Below the pieces are notes generated by a model that saw only the letters and a program-made list of their open reading frames with translations, made no database searches and was not told where the DNA came from. The position numbers and the translations under genes are program-made. Shown piece after piece: positions 42,487 to 49,265 of a DNA stretch of 64,000 bases; the first letter of the stretch is position 1; each line of letters begins with the position of its first letter. Location: contig CBDDKF010000018.1 of assembly GCA_965230015.1 (NCBI GenBank), positions 1 through 64,000 of the forward strand. Reading direction: 5' to 3'. This DNA is from JABSQH01 sp965230015. Its GTDB lineage: Bacteria > Actinomycetota > Acidimicrobiia > Acidimicrobiales > Ilumatobacteraceae.

Positions 42487-43575
42487 TCAGAGTCGGCTGG
42501 CATGACGGAGATACGGGCCGAGGCGAGGGTGCTGGGTCGCCAGTTCAGCAGCGCGGGTGCGCAGCTCGGCCTCCGGCGCGACCGGGTCGGTGAACTCGGT
42601 GAACTCGAACGAGGGACCCCACACGTTCTGGTCTCCGGCGGGGAGTGTCATCAGGTACCGGCACACCGGTGCGAGCATCCCCGACATCACGCCGTACAGC
42701 GTGGCGAGCGTCCGCCGCCGGTGGTCGGGCTCTGTTTCGGCGTAGAGACGGTCCAGGAGCACCATCGTGTAGCAGTACAACGCGTCGGCGTACTCGGCGA
42801 CGTGGAGCACCTCGGTCGGCATGTCGATGCGGCGCGGGTCGTCGACGACCGGATGGATCTCGCCGATCGGCGTGGTGCCGTCGGCGAGGCGTCGGAACTT
42901 GGCGTAGTGCGTCAGCTCGTGGTGGTCGGGGTCGGCGAAGTCGTGGGCGCCGGCGCCTTCGCCCTGGTGGATCGGGATGTCGATCGCCGCGATTGCCGAC
43001 GTGAGGTCGTGCACCCCCACGAGACCACCGCTGGCCGGGCTGTCGAACTTGACCGTGTGGTAGCCATCCGGGTCGGTGAGTTGGCGGTCGAGTCGGGGGT
43101 CGGCGAACACGTCGCCGTCGGCGTCGAGGGCGCGCAGCGTCGCCTCGAGTGCCGCGTAGAAGTGACCCTGCGAGTCGAAGGTGTCACCGCGACGAATCGT
43201 CGGGTCGGTGGCCGGCGCGTCGATCGGTCGCTCGACTTCGAGGAACGTGGCGGTGACGTGTTCGGGCGAACACCTCCGCAGACGCATCGTCAGTTCGGGG
43301 ACGCGGTGCGGCCACGGCGCCGGGTACGCCGGGATGGTCACTCGGCCGTAGAACCGTGGCGTTCCGCCGACGGCCACGAGCACGTTGGCCATCAGCGTTG
43401 CGTGCAGCATCTCTTCGACCACCACGCTGCGCACGAGCTTGGCCGCCTCCGACGCCGGGTCGGCGATCGAGTAGAGCGCGTACAGATACGGCGGGATCGT
43501 GGCCAGCTCGACGTTGATCGCGGCCTGGAGATGAGCGTGCAGCCCGTCGACCGCTGTGCTCGATGGGCTGGTCAC
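42487..43575 (-). CDS. VioB-like (iminophenyl-pyruvate dimer synthase-type) ferritin-fold protein
   Basis: 362 residues from GTG 43575 (GTGA overlap with the CDGSH gene). The N-terminal domain is the PF12902 ferritin-like fold: LQAAINVELATIPPYLYALYSI with the metal Glu, then VVVEEMLHATLMANVLVAVGGTPRF giving EExxH, and further HELTHYAKFRRL with another ligand pair and VLHVAEYADALYCYTMVLLDRLY. In violacein and indolocarbazole pathways this fold couples imines; stand-alone genomic versions are of unknown use, often called iminophenyl-pyruvate dimer synthase. Coupling with a Fe-S protein suggests oxidase activity fed by electrons. No pathway genes for violacein are near. Confidence 0.82.
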   Translation of the reverse strand: MTSPSSTAVDGLHAHLQAAINVELATIPPYLYALYSIADPASEAAKLVRSVVVEEMLHATLMANVLVAVGGTPRFYGRVTIPAYPAPWPHRVPELTMRLRRCSPEHVTATFLEVERPIDAPATDPTIRRGDTFDSQGHFYAALEATLRALDADGDVFADPRLDRQLTDPDGYHTVKFDSPASGGLVGVHDLTSAIAAIDIPIHQGEGAGAHDFADPDHHELTHYAKFRRLADGTTPIGEIHPVVDDPRRIDMPTEVLHVAEYADALYCYTMVLLDRLYAETEPDHRRRTLATLYGVMSGMLAPVCRYLMTLPAGDQNVWGPSFEFTEFTDPVAPEAELRTRAAELATQHPRLGPYLRHASRL

Positions 43576-44243
43576 GGAGCTGCGCGAAAGTCGACGTCGA
43601 GGTGCGAGCCGTCGCACAGCGGCTTGCGGGCCGACGCGCCGCACCGGCACAGCGACACCCGGTTGCGGGTCTCGATCGGTTCGCCGTCGGCGCGTTCGAT
43701 CTCGACACGGCCGGTCACGGCCAGCGGACCATTCTCGATAGGGGCAATGCCCACCGGAAGATCCGGTTCGACGAGGTCGCCAGCAAACATCTGCGAGAGC
43801 GCGCCCGACGGGCAGTGTTCGATCATGGCGATCAGCTCGCGCTGGATGCTCGGGTCGTCGGTGTCGACAACCATGTCGATCCAGCCGTGGACCTCGCTGA
43901 AGCAGAACTTGGCGTGGTGACACAACACCGAGTCCTGCACCACGGTGGTGCCGGGTCCCTCGTGGTACACCGCGCGGTCGGCGTGCGTATCGGTTGGGGC
44001 GGCCTCGGTGCCATCGAACAGCTCGAAGCCGTGGCTGCCATCGCAGAACGGCTTGTTGGCAGACGCGCCGCAGCGGCAGAGGTAGTACGTCGCGTCGTGG
44101 TCGAGGGGGTCGTCGGTCTGCCACGTGATCGGTCGACCGGTGGGCGAGGTCACCGCACGACGGGGCCGCAGCGGCACGTCGCCGGTTACCTCGTACGGCC
44201 CGTGCGGCAGCACCTCGATGTGTGGTGGGCGCTCGTCAGCCAC
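43572..44243 (-). CDS. Double-CDGSH iron-sulfur protein with central divergent 4Fe-4S (Fer4_19) domain
   Basis: 223 residues from GTG 44243. Two CDGSH motifs: CRCGASANKPFCDGSH (about 57-72) and CRCGASARKPLCDGSH (C-terminal), each binding a 2Fe-2S cluster with three Cys and one His. Between them is a Fer4_19-type unit, VLCHHAKFCF and CPSGALSQMF, with the mono-cluster cysteine pattern. A soluble electron carrier is likely. It precedes and overlaps the VioB-like gene, so it probably supplies or takes electrons from it. TACGAT at 44250-44255 (minus strand) lies six bases before the GTG, predicting a leaderless transcript. Confidence 0.9.
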   Translation of the reverse strand: MADERPPHIEVLPHGPYEVTGDVPLRPRRAVTSPTGRPITWQTDDPLDHDATYYLCRCGASANKPFCDGSHGFELFDGTEAAPTDTHADRAVYHEGPGTTVVQDSVLCHHAKFCFSEVHGWIDMVVDTDDPSIQRELIAMIEHCPSGALSQMFAGDLVEPDLPVGIAPIENGPLAVTGRVEIERADGEPIETRNRVSLCRCGASARKPLCDGSHLDVDFRAAP

Positions 44244-44249
44244 CCGTGA

Positions 44250-44255
44250 ATCGTA
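44250..44255 (-). promoter_or_regulatory. -10 element TACGAT (minus strand) for the CDGSH gene
   Basis: TACGAT on the minus strand fits TANNNT, six bases before GTG 44243. It overlaps the left arm of the inverted repeat at 44253-44332, so folding or protein binding there could affect transcription. Confidence 0.5.
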
Positions 44256-44332
44256 GGCGCGCGCTCGACGCTCGTTCTCGGCGCCGAGGCGGGCTTCTTC
44301 CGCAACGGTCGCCGCCGAGAAGGCGCGCCTAC
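44253..44332. repeat. 80-base nested inverted repeat
   Basis: Outer arms GTAGGCGCGC (44253-44262) and GCGCGCCTAC (44323-44332), inner arms TTCTCGGCG (44275-44283) and CGCCGAGAA (44313-44321). It spans the gap between the propeller gene's stop (44329-44331) and the CDGSH gene's promoter. Could be a terminator for the first or a small non-autonomous element. Confidence 0.5.
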
Positions 44333-45285
44333 AGATCGGTGATCTCGGCGAGGGCGATGCCCGACTCGCCGGCGATGCAGTACAGCAGCCAGGTACGACT
44401 GTCGTCGTCGAAGATCGCCGGGTCGCGCAGCTGGCACACCGGTGTGGTCACCTGACCGCGCACCGACGGCTCCACGGGCAGCTCGGCGCCCTCCCACGCC
44501 GCCTCGGGGCGCAGTACCGACACCGGCTCGGAGGGCGACCAGGCGGACCAGTCGGCGTTCGGCCAGTCGTGTTCAACCTCGATCGTCGAGTGCAAGAGGT
44601 GTTCGGGCGCGTCCCCGACGCGCGTCCACAACACGTGCAGCGTTGGTCCGCGCAGGGCGATGGCACAGTGACGGAAGTCCAAGTCGAACAGCATCGGACC
44701 GGCCTCCCAGGTGCGCAGGTCGGTGCTGCGATACAGCACGCCCGGCATCGACATCGCCAGCCAAACGCCATCGCGCGGTTCGGGCAAGATGCGCAGATAG
44801 GGGAACGCCACCAGCGGCTCGTACGCCTCGAAGTGGCGACCGTCCGCCGACGAGGCGATGCGCGTCAGTTGCGTGCCGTCGGCGCACAGCCCGTGATACG
44901 CCATCCAGATCCGCTGCTGCGTGGCGTCGACGATCACGTCGGGTGACGCGATGTGCGGCGTGAAGTGTTCGTCGTACCCCTCCGCCTCGATTGCTTGGCG
45001 TTGGATCTCCGAGCGCGGCTCGATGCCCTGGGGGGTGGTCGTCGGGAACAGCGAGTCGGCGAGGGCCAGCGCGCCGCCTGGATGGAACGTGTACGGCCCG
45101 GCGACGTCGTCGGCGTAGGCCAGCCGGATCGAATCGCCTTTGTGGTCGGCGAAGTACAGGTAGCAGCGACCGAGCGGATCGTCGACCCAGTCGGGCACCC
45201 GGATGAGCGACGGCCCGTTGATGTTGGTCCCCGCCGCCGGATGCGACTCCGGAGTGATGATCGGCCCGACCCGTTCAACTCTCAT
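44329..45285 (-). CDS. Five-bladed beta-propeller glycosidase-like protein (GH43/GH32/DUF-type)
   Basis: 318 residues from ATG 45285. Opens with TNINGPSLIRVPDWVDDPLGRCYLYFADHKGDSIRLAYADDVAGPY, cut here at twenty-residue pieces in reading: the NGPS..RVP..V and YLYFADHKG motifs and later HIASPDVIVDA, RIWMAYHGL and QLRDPAIFDDDSRTWLLYC are blades of the GH43/GH32/GH68-like propeller. The catalytic acids of GH43 are not clearly in place, so it may be a related lyase or carbohydrate-binding protein. No signal peptide, therefore cytosolic. The start codon touches the 53-base palindrome upstream, which probably separates it from the folate operon. Confidence 0.75.
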   Translation of the reverse strand: MRVERVGPIITPESHPAAGTNINGPSLIRVPDWVDDPLGRCYLYFADHKGDSIRLAYADDVAGPYTFHPGGALALADSLFPTTTPQGIEPRSEIQRQAIEAEGYDEHFTPHIASPDVIVDATQQRIWMAYHGLCADGTQLTRIASSADGRHFEAYEPLVAFPYLRILPEPRDGVWLAMSMPGVLYRSTDLRTWEAGPMLFDLDFRHCAIALRGPTLHVLWTRVGDAPEHLLHSTIEVEHDWPNADWSAWSPSEPVSVLRPEAAWEGAELPVEPSVRGQVTTPVCQLRDPAIFDDDSRTWLLYCIAGESGIALAEITDL

Positions 45286-45289
45286 CTCA

Positions 45290-45342
45290 CCGAAATTCTG
45301 TCGTTTTCGCGCGCCTGGCGCGCGAAAACGACAGAATTTCGG
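45290..45342. repeat. Perfect 53-base palindrome, 26-base arms with one central T
   Basis: Left arm 45290-45315, T at 45316, right arm 45317-45342. Arms read CCGAAATTCTGTCGTTTTCG then CGCGCC, and their exact complement. Located between the propeller gene start and the folP-like gene stop, both minus strand. Probably a strong terminator for the folate operon; its outer CCGAAA and inner TTCGCG/GGCGC resemble the repeat at 984-1110 and 2487-2538. Confidence 0.75.
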
Positions 45343-45367
45343 GGAGGGTGGGGGTCGCTGCTCGGGT

Positions 45368-46279
45368 TCAGAGGTGGGCGCCGATGTTGAACAGGTCGAT
45401 CATCGGTTGGACGCGGGCGACTTCGTGGGTGCGTAGCAGCGTGGCCTTGCCCATCAGTGCGATACCGGCCACGCCCGTCTCGGCGACGCGGAACTCGTCG
45501 CCGAACAGGTAGGTCATCGTCGGCAGTGAGATGCACACCGGCCAGCCGAGTTCGCGGAAGCGAAACCCGCCCAGCATGATCGCATTCTGCATCCGAATCC
45601 GCGTTTCGCCTTCGGGCAGGATGATGTCGAAACCGATGCCCGGGTCGATCCAGATCCGTTCGACACCCGCCGACGTGGCCAGTTCGATGCGTTCGGTGAA
45701 GAAGTCGAGCATGCGGTCGAACAGCTCATCGAGCGGCGGACCCTCGAACTGCGAGCGGGCGTTCTGGCCTGGCGTGTAGCAGAGGATGAGCCCTGCATCG
45801 TGGGCCGCCACCTCGGCATAGAAGTCGGGGTCGTCAATGCGGCCGGTGAGGTTGATCACCGCTGCGCCAGCCGACAGCACCGCAGAGATCACGCTGCGGT
45901 GATACGACTCGACCGACACGAGCACGCCGTCCTCGACGAGGCCGCGCACCGCCGGCACGAGGGCATCGGCTTGCGCCTGCGCCTCTACCTCGGCAGTACC
46001 GCGAACCGTGGACTCGGCGCCGATGTCGATGATCGACGCCCCGGCGAGCAGCAGCGCCTGCGCGAGCTCGCGCGCTCCCTCGACGTCGCTGACCACGCTC
46101 GACTGGTAGTGCGAGTCCGACGACAGGTTGACGATGCCGAGCTGATACGGCTGGTCGTCGAAGACCTGGCCGGTCTGGGGGAACGAGAACGTCCGGATCG
46201 GATGCTCGAAGGCGTGCTCGTACTTGGCCCACTGGTCGCGCACCCAGTTGGGCAGCCATTGTGGGGTGGGCTCGCTCAT
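45368..46279 (-). CDS. Dihydropteroate synthase-like protein, divergent
   Basis: 303 residues from ATG 46279, overlapping the folK stop by four bases. TIM-barrel DHPS pattern: LGIVNLSSDSHYQSSVVSD in place of the usual ILNVTPDSFSDGG, SIIDIGAESTVRG for DIGGESTRPG, VINLTG for INDVSG, ERIWIDPGIGFD for LDPGFGFGK and LRTHEVARV for RVHDV. The pterin-binding Asn/Asp residues are mostly kept, but the SxRK lysine region reads ISLPTMTYLFGD, so the lysine is missing. Linked folB and folK genes imply a folate step, but it could be a DHPS paralogue that works on a related pterin. Last gene of the folate operon. A 70-residue N-terminal extension precedes the barrel. Confidence 0.78.
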   Translation of the reverse strand: MSEPTPQWLPNWVRDQWAKYEHAFEHPIRTFSFPQTGQVFDDQPYQLGIVNLSSDSHYQSSVVSDVEGARELAQALLLAGASIIDIGAESTVRGTAEVEAQAQADALVPAVRGLVEDGVLVSVESYHRSVISAVLSAGAAVINLTGRIDDPDFYAEVAAHDAGLILCYTPGQNARSQFEGPPLDELFDRMLDFFTERIELATSAGVERIWIDPGIGFDIILPEGETRIRMQNAIMLGGFRFRELGWPVCISLPTMTYLFGDEFRVAETGVAGIALMGKATLLRTHEVARVQPMIDLFNIGAHL

Positions 46280-46833
46280 GATCGAGGATGCTCGTCGCGA
46301 TCGGTGGGCGGGTGCCAGTTGTGGTCGAGCCAGTCGCCGTCGAGTCGGGCGAGGTCGCCCGGCTCTGGGGGAATCGCCGCCAGCAGCTCGCTCATTCGAG
46401 TCGTCAGTCGGGCATGGGTCCATTCGGCGGCGACATCGCACACCGGCACGAGCACGAACCGCCGCTCGTGGAGTCGCGGATGGGGGAGCAGCAGACTCGG
46501 ATCGTCGCTGATCTCACCGGCGAAGTCGAGGAGGTCGAGGTCGAGTGTGCGCGGCCCCCAGTGCACGGTTCGTTCGCGGCCCCGCTCGTGTTCGATGCGG
46601 TGCAGCGCGGCGAGCAGCTCGGCGGGCGGCAGCGCCGACGATGCGGTGAGGGCGGCGTTGTAGAAGGCGTCCTGGCCGCCAGGTCCTCCGACCGGCGCCG
46701 ACTCGTACAGCGACGACACGGCGTCGATCTGCACGCCGTCGAGTGCGTCGATCGCCTCCACGGCGGCGCGCAGGTGGGCGAGCCGGTCGCCGACGTTGGA
46801 GCCGAGGGCGATCAACGCCGGCGATGCGGTCAT
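46276..46833 (-). CDS. folK: 6-hydroxymethyl-7,8-dihydropterin pyrophosphokinase
   Basis: 185 residues from ATG 46833, overlapping the folB stop by four bases. Canonical FolK motifs: ALIALGSNVGDRLAHLRAA, SSLYESAPVGGPGGQDAFYN, AALHRIEHERGRER, HWGPRTLDLDLL and LPHPRLHERRFVLVPV. The enzyme moves pyrophosphate from ATP to 6-hydroxymethyl-dihydropterin, the step between FolB and FolP. Catalytic Asp pair in LDLDLL and the Arg/His loop are present. Cytosolic. The C-terminal 30 residues (PEPGDLARLDGDWLDHNWHPP) extend beyond the standard fold and overlap the next gene's start. Confidence 0.94.
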   Translation of the reverse strand: MTASPALIALGSNVGDRLAHLRAAVEAIDALDGVQIDAVSSLYESAPVGGPGGQDAFYNAALTASSALPPAELLAALHRIEHERGRERTVHWGPRTLDLDLLDFAGEISDDPSLLLPHPRLHERRFVLVPVCDVAAEWTHARLTTRMSELLAAIPPEPGDLARLDGDWLDHNWHPPTDRDEHPRS

Positions 46834-47279
46834 CGCTGCTGAGCGGGTGCGCGTCGACGATCGAGGACGATGCCGACTCCCTCGGCGCGTTCGAAGATGT
46901 CGAGCTTCTGCACCGTCACCCGTACTCCGGTGGCGAGCGGATGGGACAACACGAAGCTGGCGATGTCGTCGGCCCACGTTTCGACGAGCTCGACATGTTC
47001 GTCGGTAGCTGCCCGCTGCTCGATGTAGTCGACGACGTCGGCGTACGACACGTACTCACCGGTGGCGCGCACGGTGTCGAGATAGCCCGGCGCCGTATCG
47101 ACCTCGACGTCGAACTGCACGCGCTGACGGACCCCGTGTTCGATGTCGAGCACACCGATGTAGGCGTCGACGCACAACTCGCGCACGATGATCGTGCAGG
47201 AGTCGTCGATGGTCGATGCGGTGTCGGGCGTGGCGTCGGAGGCAGGAGGTGACGGAGGCATGGGCAGTGGTGGACTCAT
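46830..47279 (-). CDS. folB: Dihydroneopterin aldolase
   Basis: 149 residues from ATG 47279. After a Pro-rich N-terminal tail, the FolB domain: IIVRELCVDAYIGVLDIEHGVRQRVQFDVEVD, here shown only as the motif AYIGVLDIEHGVRQRV, then SYADVVDYIEQ, HVELVETWADDIASFVL and VRVTVQKLDIFERAEGVG. The catalytic Lys appears in TVQKLD and the Glu in VELVET. It cleaves dihydroneopterin to 6-hydroxymethyl-dihydropterin and glycolaldehyde. Head of the folB-folK-folP-like operon; no folE is in the window. Divergent from the release-factor gene over 51 bases. Confidence 0.92.
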   Translation of the reverse strand: MSPPLPMPPSPPASDATPDTASTIDDSCTIIVRELCVDAYIGVLDIEHGVRQRVQFDVEVDTAPGYLDTVRATGEYVSYADVVDYIEQRAATDEHVELVETWADDIASFVLSHPLATGVRVTVQKLDIFERAEGVGIVLDRRRAPAQQR

Positions 47280-47330
47280 GGTCCCGGCCGATCATCTCAC
47301 GGCGGCGTACGACGTGGCACCATCGCCGAT

Positions 47331-47747
47331 GTGGCCGACGACGCGATCTTCGTCACCGATGCAGTGCGCATTCCGCGCGCCGAGATCGAGGTGTCGACCA
47401 CCACGTCCGGTGGACCCGGCGGGCAACACGCCAACCGATCCGCCACCAAGGTCGAACTGCGGCTCGACATCACCACGACAAGCGCGCTGTCGGACGCCCA
47501 GCGTCAGCGCGTGCTGAATCGAGTCGGGGCCGAGTTGCGCGTGGCCGCTGGCGACGAGCGCAGTCGAACCCGCAATCTGGCCATCGCCGAGCAGCGTCTC
47601 GCCGACCGCCTGCGCGAGGCCCTGCGAGTTCAACGCGCACGGCGTCCTACGAAGCCCACCCGCGGCTCCAAAGAGCGACGACTCGACTCCAAGCGCCGAC
47701 GTTCGCAAGTGAAGTCCGATCGCAAGCGCCCACGCCACGACGATTGA
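47331..47747 (+). CDS. arfB: ArfB/YaeJ-like peptidyl-tRNA hydrolase (ribosome rescue)
   Basis: 138 residues from GTG 47331. Contains the class-I release-factor loop SGGPGGQHANRSATKVELR with the catalytic GGQ, but no codon-recognition domain, and ends in a basic tail (KPTRGSKERRLDSKRRRSQVKSDRKRP) that enters the mRNA channel of stalled ribosomes. This is the build of ArfB. It releases nascent chains from ribosomes stuck at the 3' end of broken mRNA. CACCAT seven bases before the start may be a weak -10. Transcribed alone, convergent with the aldolase gene. Confidence 0.92.
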   Translation: MADDAIFVTDAVRIPRAEIEVSTTTSGGPGGQHANRSATKVELRLDITTTSALSDAQRQRVLNRVGAELRVAAGDERSRTRNLAIAEQRLADRLREALRVQRARRPTKPTRGSKERRLDSKRRRSQVKSDRKRPRHDD

Positions 47748-47773
47748 TCGGTCGCACGCGTGACGGTGCAGTA

Positions 47774-48412
47774 TCAGTGCGGACTGCGCTGGACCACCCC
47801 GACCGCAGCTGCAATGTGCGCCACCGCAGCGTCGGGGTCGGCGTAGTCGCCGAACAAGGTGTCGCCCATCCCGACGGCGATCGCTCCGGCAGCGAAGAAG
47901 TCGGCCATGTTGTCGATCGTGACCCCGCCCGTCGCCATGAACGGGCGCTGCCGGTAGGCGGGCGCCACCTGCGCCAACCACGTCGGACCTGGCGGATCGG
48001 CGGGGAAGAACTTCAACACGTCGGCGCCCGACTTCAGCGCGAGCTGGATCTCCGCTGGCGTCTGCACGCCGGGCAACGTCAGCATCCCAAGTGCTGCGCT
48101 CCGCTCGGCCGTCTCGACGTCGATCCCCGGGAGCACACAGAACGTCGCCCCGGCCGCGGCCGCCGATTCGGCTTGTTCGACGGTCCATGTGGTGCCGACG
48201 CCGACCGAGGCGTCATCACCGAAGCGCTCGACCAACAGCGCCACATCGTCGACCGCCCGGTCGTAGTCGTGCGTGATCTCGAGTGAACGGACGCCGCCCT
48301 CTACGAGACGATCGGCGAGCGGCACGAGGTGCTCCTCCGGAATCTGGCGCAGCACTGCCATGATCCGATCGGCCGCAAGGCACTCCATGGCGTGGGCTCG
48401 TCGGTCGCTCAT
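47774..48412 (-). CDS. KDPG/KHG aldolase-like (Eda family)
   Basis: 212 residues from ATG 48412 with a strong GAGGAGG ribosome site. The class-I aldolase barrel shows RIMAVLRQIPEEHLVPLADRLVEGGVRSLEIT (with the catalytic Glu), VGVGTTW, GATFCVLPGID, TLPGVQTPAEIQLALKSGADVLKFFPA, where the Schiff-base lysine is in LKFFPA, and PFMATGGVTIDNMADFFAAGA. Splits 2-keto-3-deoxy-6-phosphogluconate or the related keto acid to pyruvate and an aldehyde. No edd or dehydrogenase gene is adjacent, so the pathway cannot be told. Divergent from the dienelactone hydrolase gene over 114 bases. Confidence 0.9.
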   Translation of the reverse strand: MSDRRAHAMECLAADRIMAVLRQIPEEHLVPLADRLVEGGVRSLEITHDYDRAVDDVALLVERFGDDASVGVGTTWTVEQAESAAAAGATFCVLPGIDVETAERSAALGMLTLPGVQTPAEIQLALKSGADVLKFFPADPPGPTWLAQVAPAYRQRPFMATGGVTIDNMADFFAAGAIAVGMGDTLFGDYADPDAAVAHIAAAVGVVQRSPH

Positions 48413-48526
48413 CGTTCCTCCTCAGGTCGGGCTCGTCCGACACGCTACGCATGGAGGGATCGTCGTCGAGGATGCCACCTTGCTGAGCCCTTAGTCTTCC
48501 GGCACGGCGACACGAGTGGAGGGACC

Positions 48527-49258
48527 GTGCACACCCAGACCGAGACGATCGATACACCGAGCGGGCCGATGGGCATCTATCTGGTTCGCCCCGACGGCGA
48601 CGGCCCGTTCCCCGTGGTGGTGTCGTTCCACCACGGACCGGGGCTCGATCAAGGCGCCAAGGACACGATGGCGCGCATCGCCGAGTGGGGGTACTACGTC
48701 GTCAGTCACGATCGTTACCACCGCGAGGCCGAGTGGTACGTGATGGGGGAGCGCACCGACGAAGAGGTCCAGAAGATGTTCGGTCTGATCACCTCGACCG
48801 GAGAAGACCTCGTGAGCGAGGACCTGGGCGCGTTGCTCGATTGGCTGGCCTCCGACCCCGCGGCAGATGGCGGGCCGATGGGGTGCATCGGGTACTGCAT
48901 CGGTGCGCGGTCGGCGCTGGTCACGATCGGCGAGCGCGGCGATCGATTTCGCGTCGCCGTTGGACTGCACCCGTCGTTTTGCACCACCGACGAGCCGGAC
49001 TCGCCGCACCTCGTGGTGCCGGACTACACCGGCTCGCTGTACATCGGGTTCGGCGCCGAAGACCAGATGCAGCCCGCCTCGGCCAACGGCCCACTCATCG
49101 AGTTCACCAATGCCCTCGACAAAGGCGAGGCCGAGATCCACGACGGTGCCAACCATGGCTTCGGCGTGTACGGCGGCGGCTACCACGACGCGGCTGCCGA
49201 CCGCTCCTACGAACGCGTGAGGGCGATGTTCGACCACGAGCTCCGCGCATCGGCCTGA
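48527..49258 (+). CDS. Dienelactone hydrolase family protein
   Basis: 243 residues from GTG 48527 with GGAGGG five bases upstream. Alpha/beta hydrolase with a Cys nucleophile as in DLH: GCIGYCIGARSALV (GxCxG), Asp in GFGAEDQMQP and His in IHDGANHGFGVY. PVVVSFHHGPGLDQGAKDTMARIAEWGYYVVSHDRYHR is the N-terminal strand and oxyanion region. Could open dienelactones in aromatic ring degradation or hydrolyse other esters; no ring-cleavage genes are near. Seven bases separate it from the beta-lactamase-fold gene, which is probably in the same transcript. Cytosolic. Confidence 0.9.
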   Translation: MHTQTETIDTPSGPMGIYLVRPDGDGPFPVVVSFHHGPGLDQGAKDTMARIAEWGYYVVSHDRYHREAEWYVMGERTDEEVQKMFGLITSTGEDLVSEDLGALLDWLASDPAADGGPMGCIGYCIGARSALVTIGERGDRFRVAVGLHPSFCTTDEPDSPHLVVPDYTGSLYIGFGAEDQMQPASANGPLIEFTNALDKGEAEIHDGANHGFGVYGGGYHDAAADRSYERVRAMFDHELRASA

Positions 49259-49265
49259 GCGCGCG

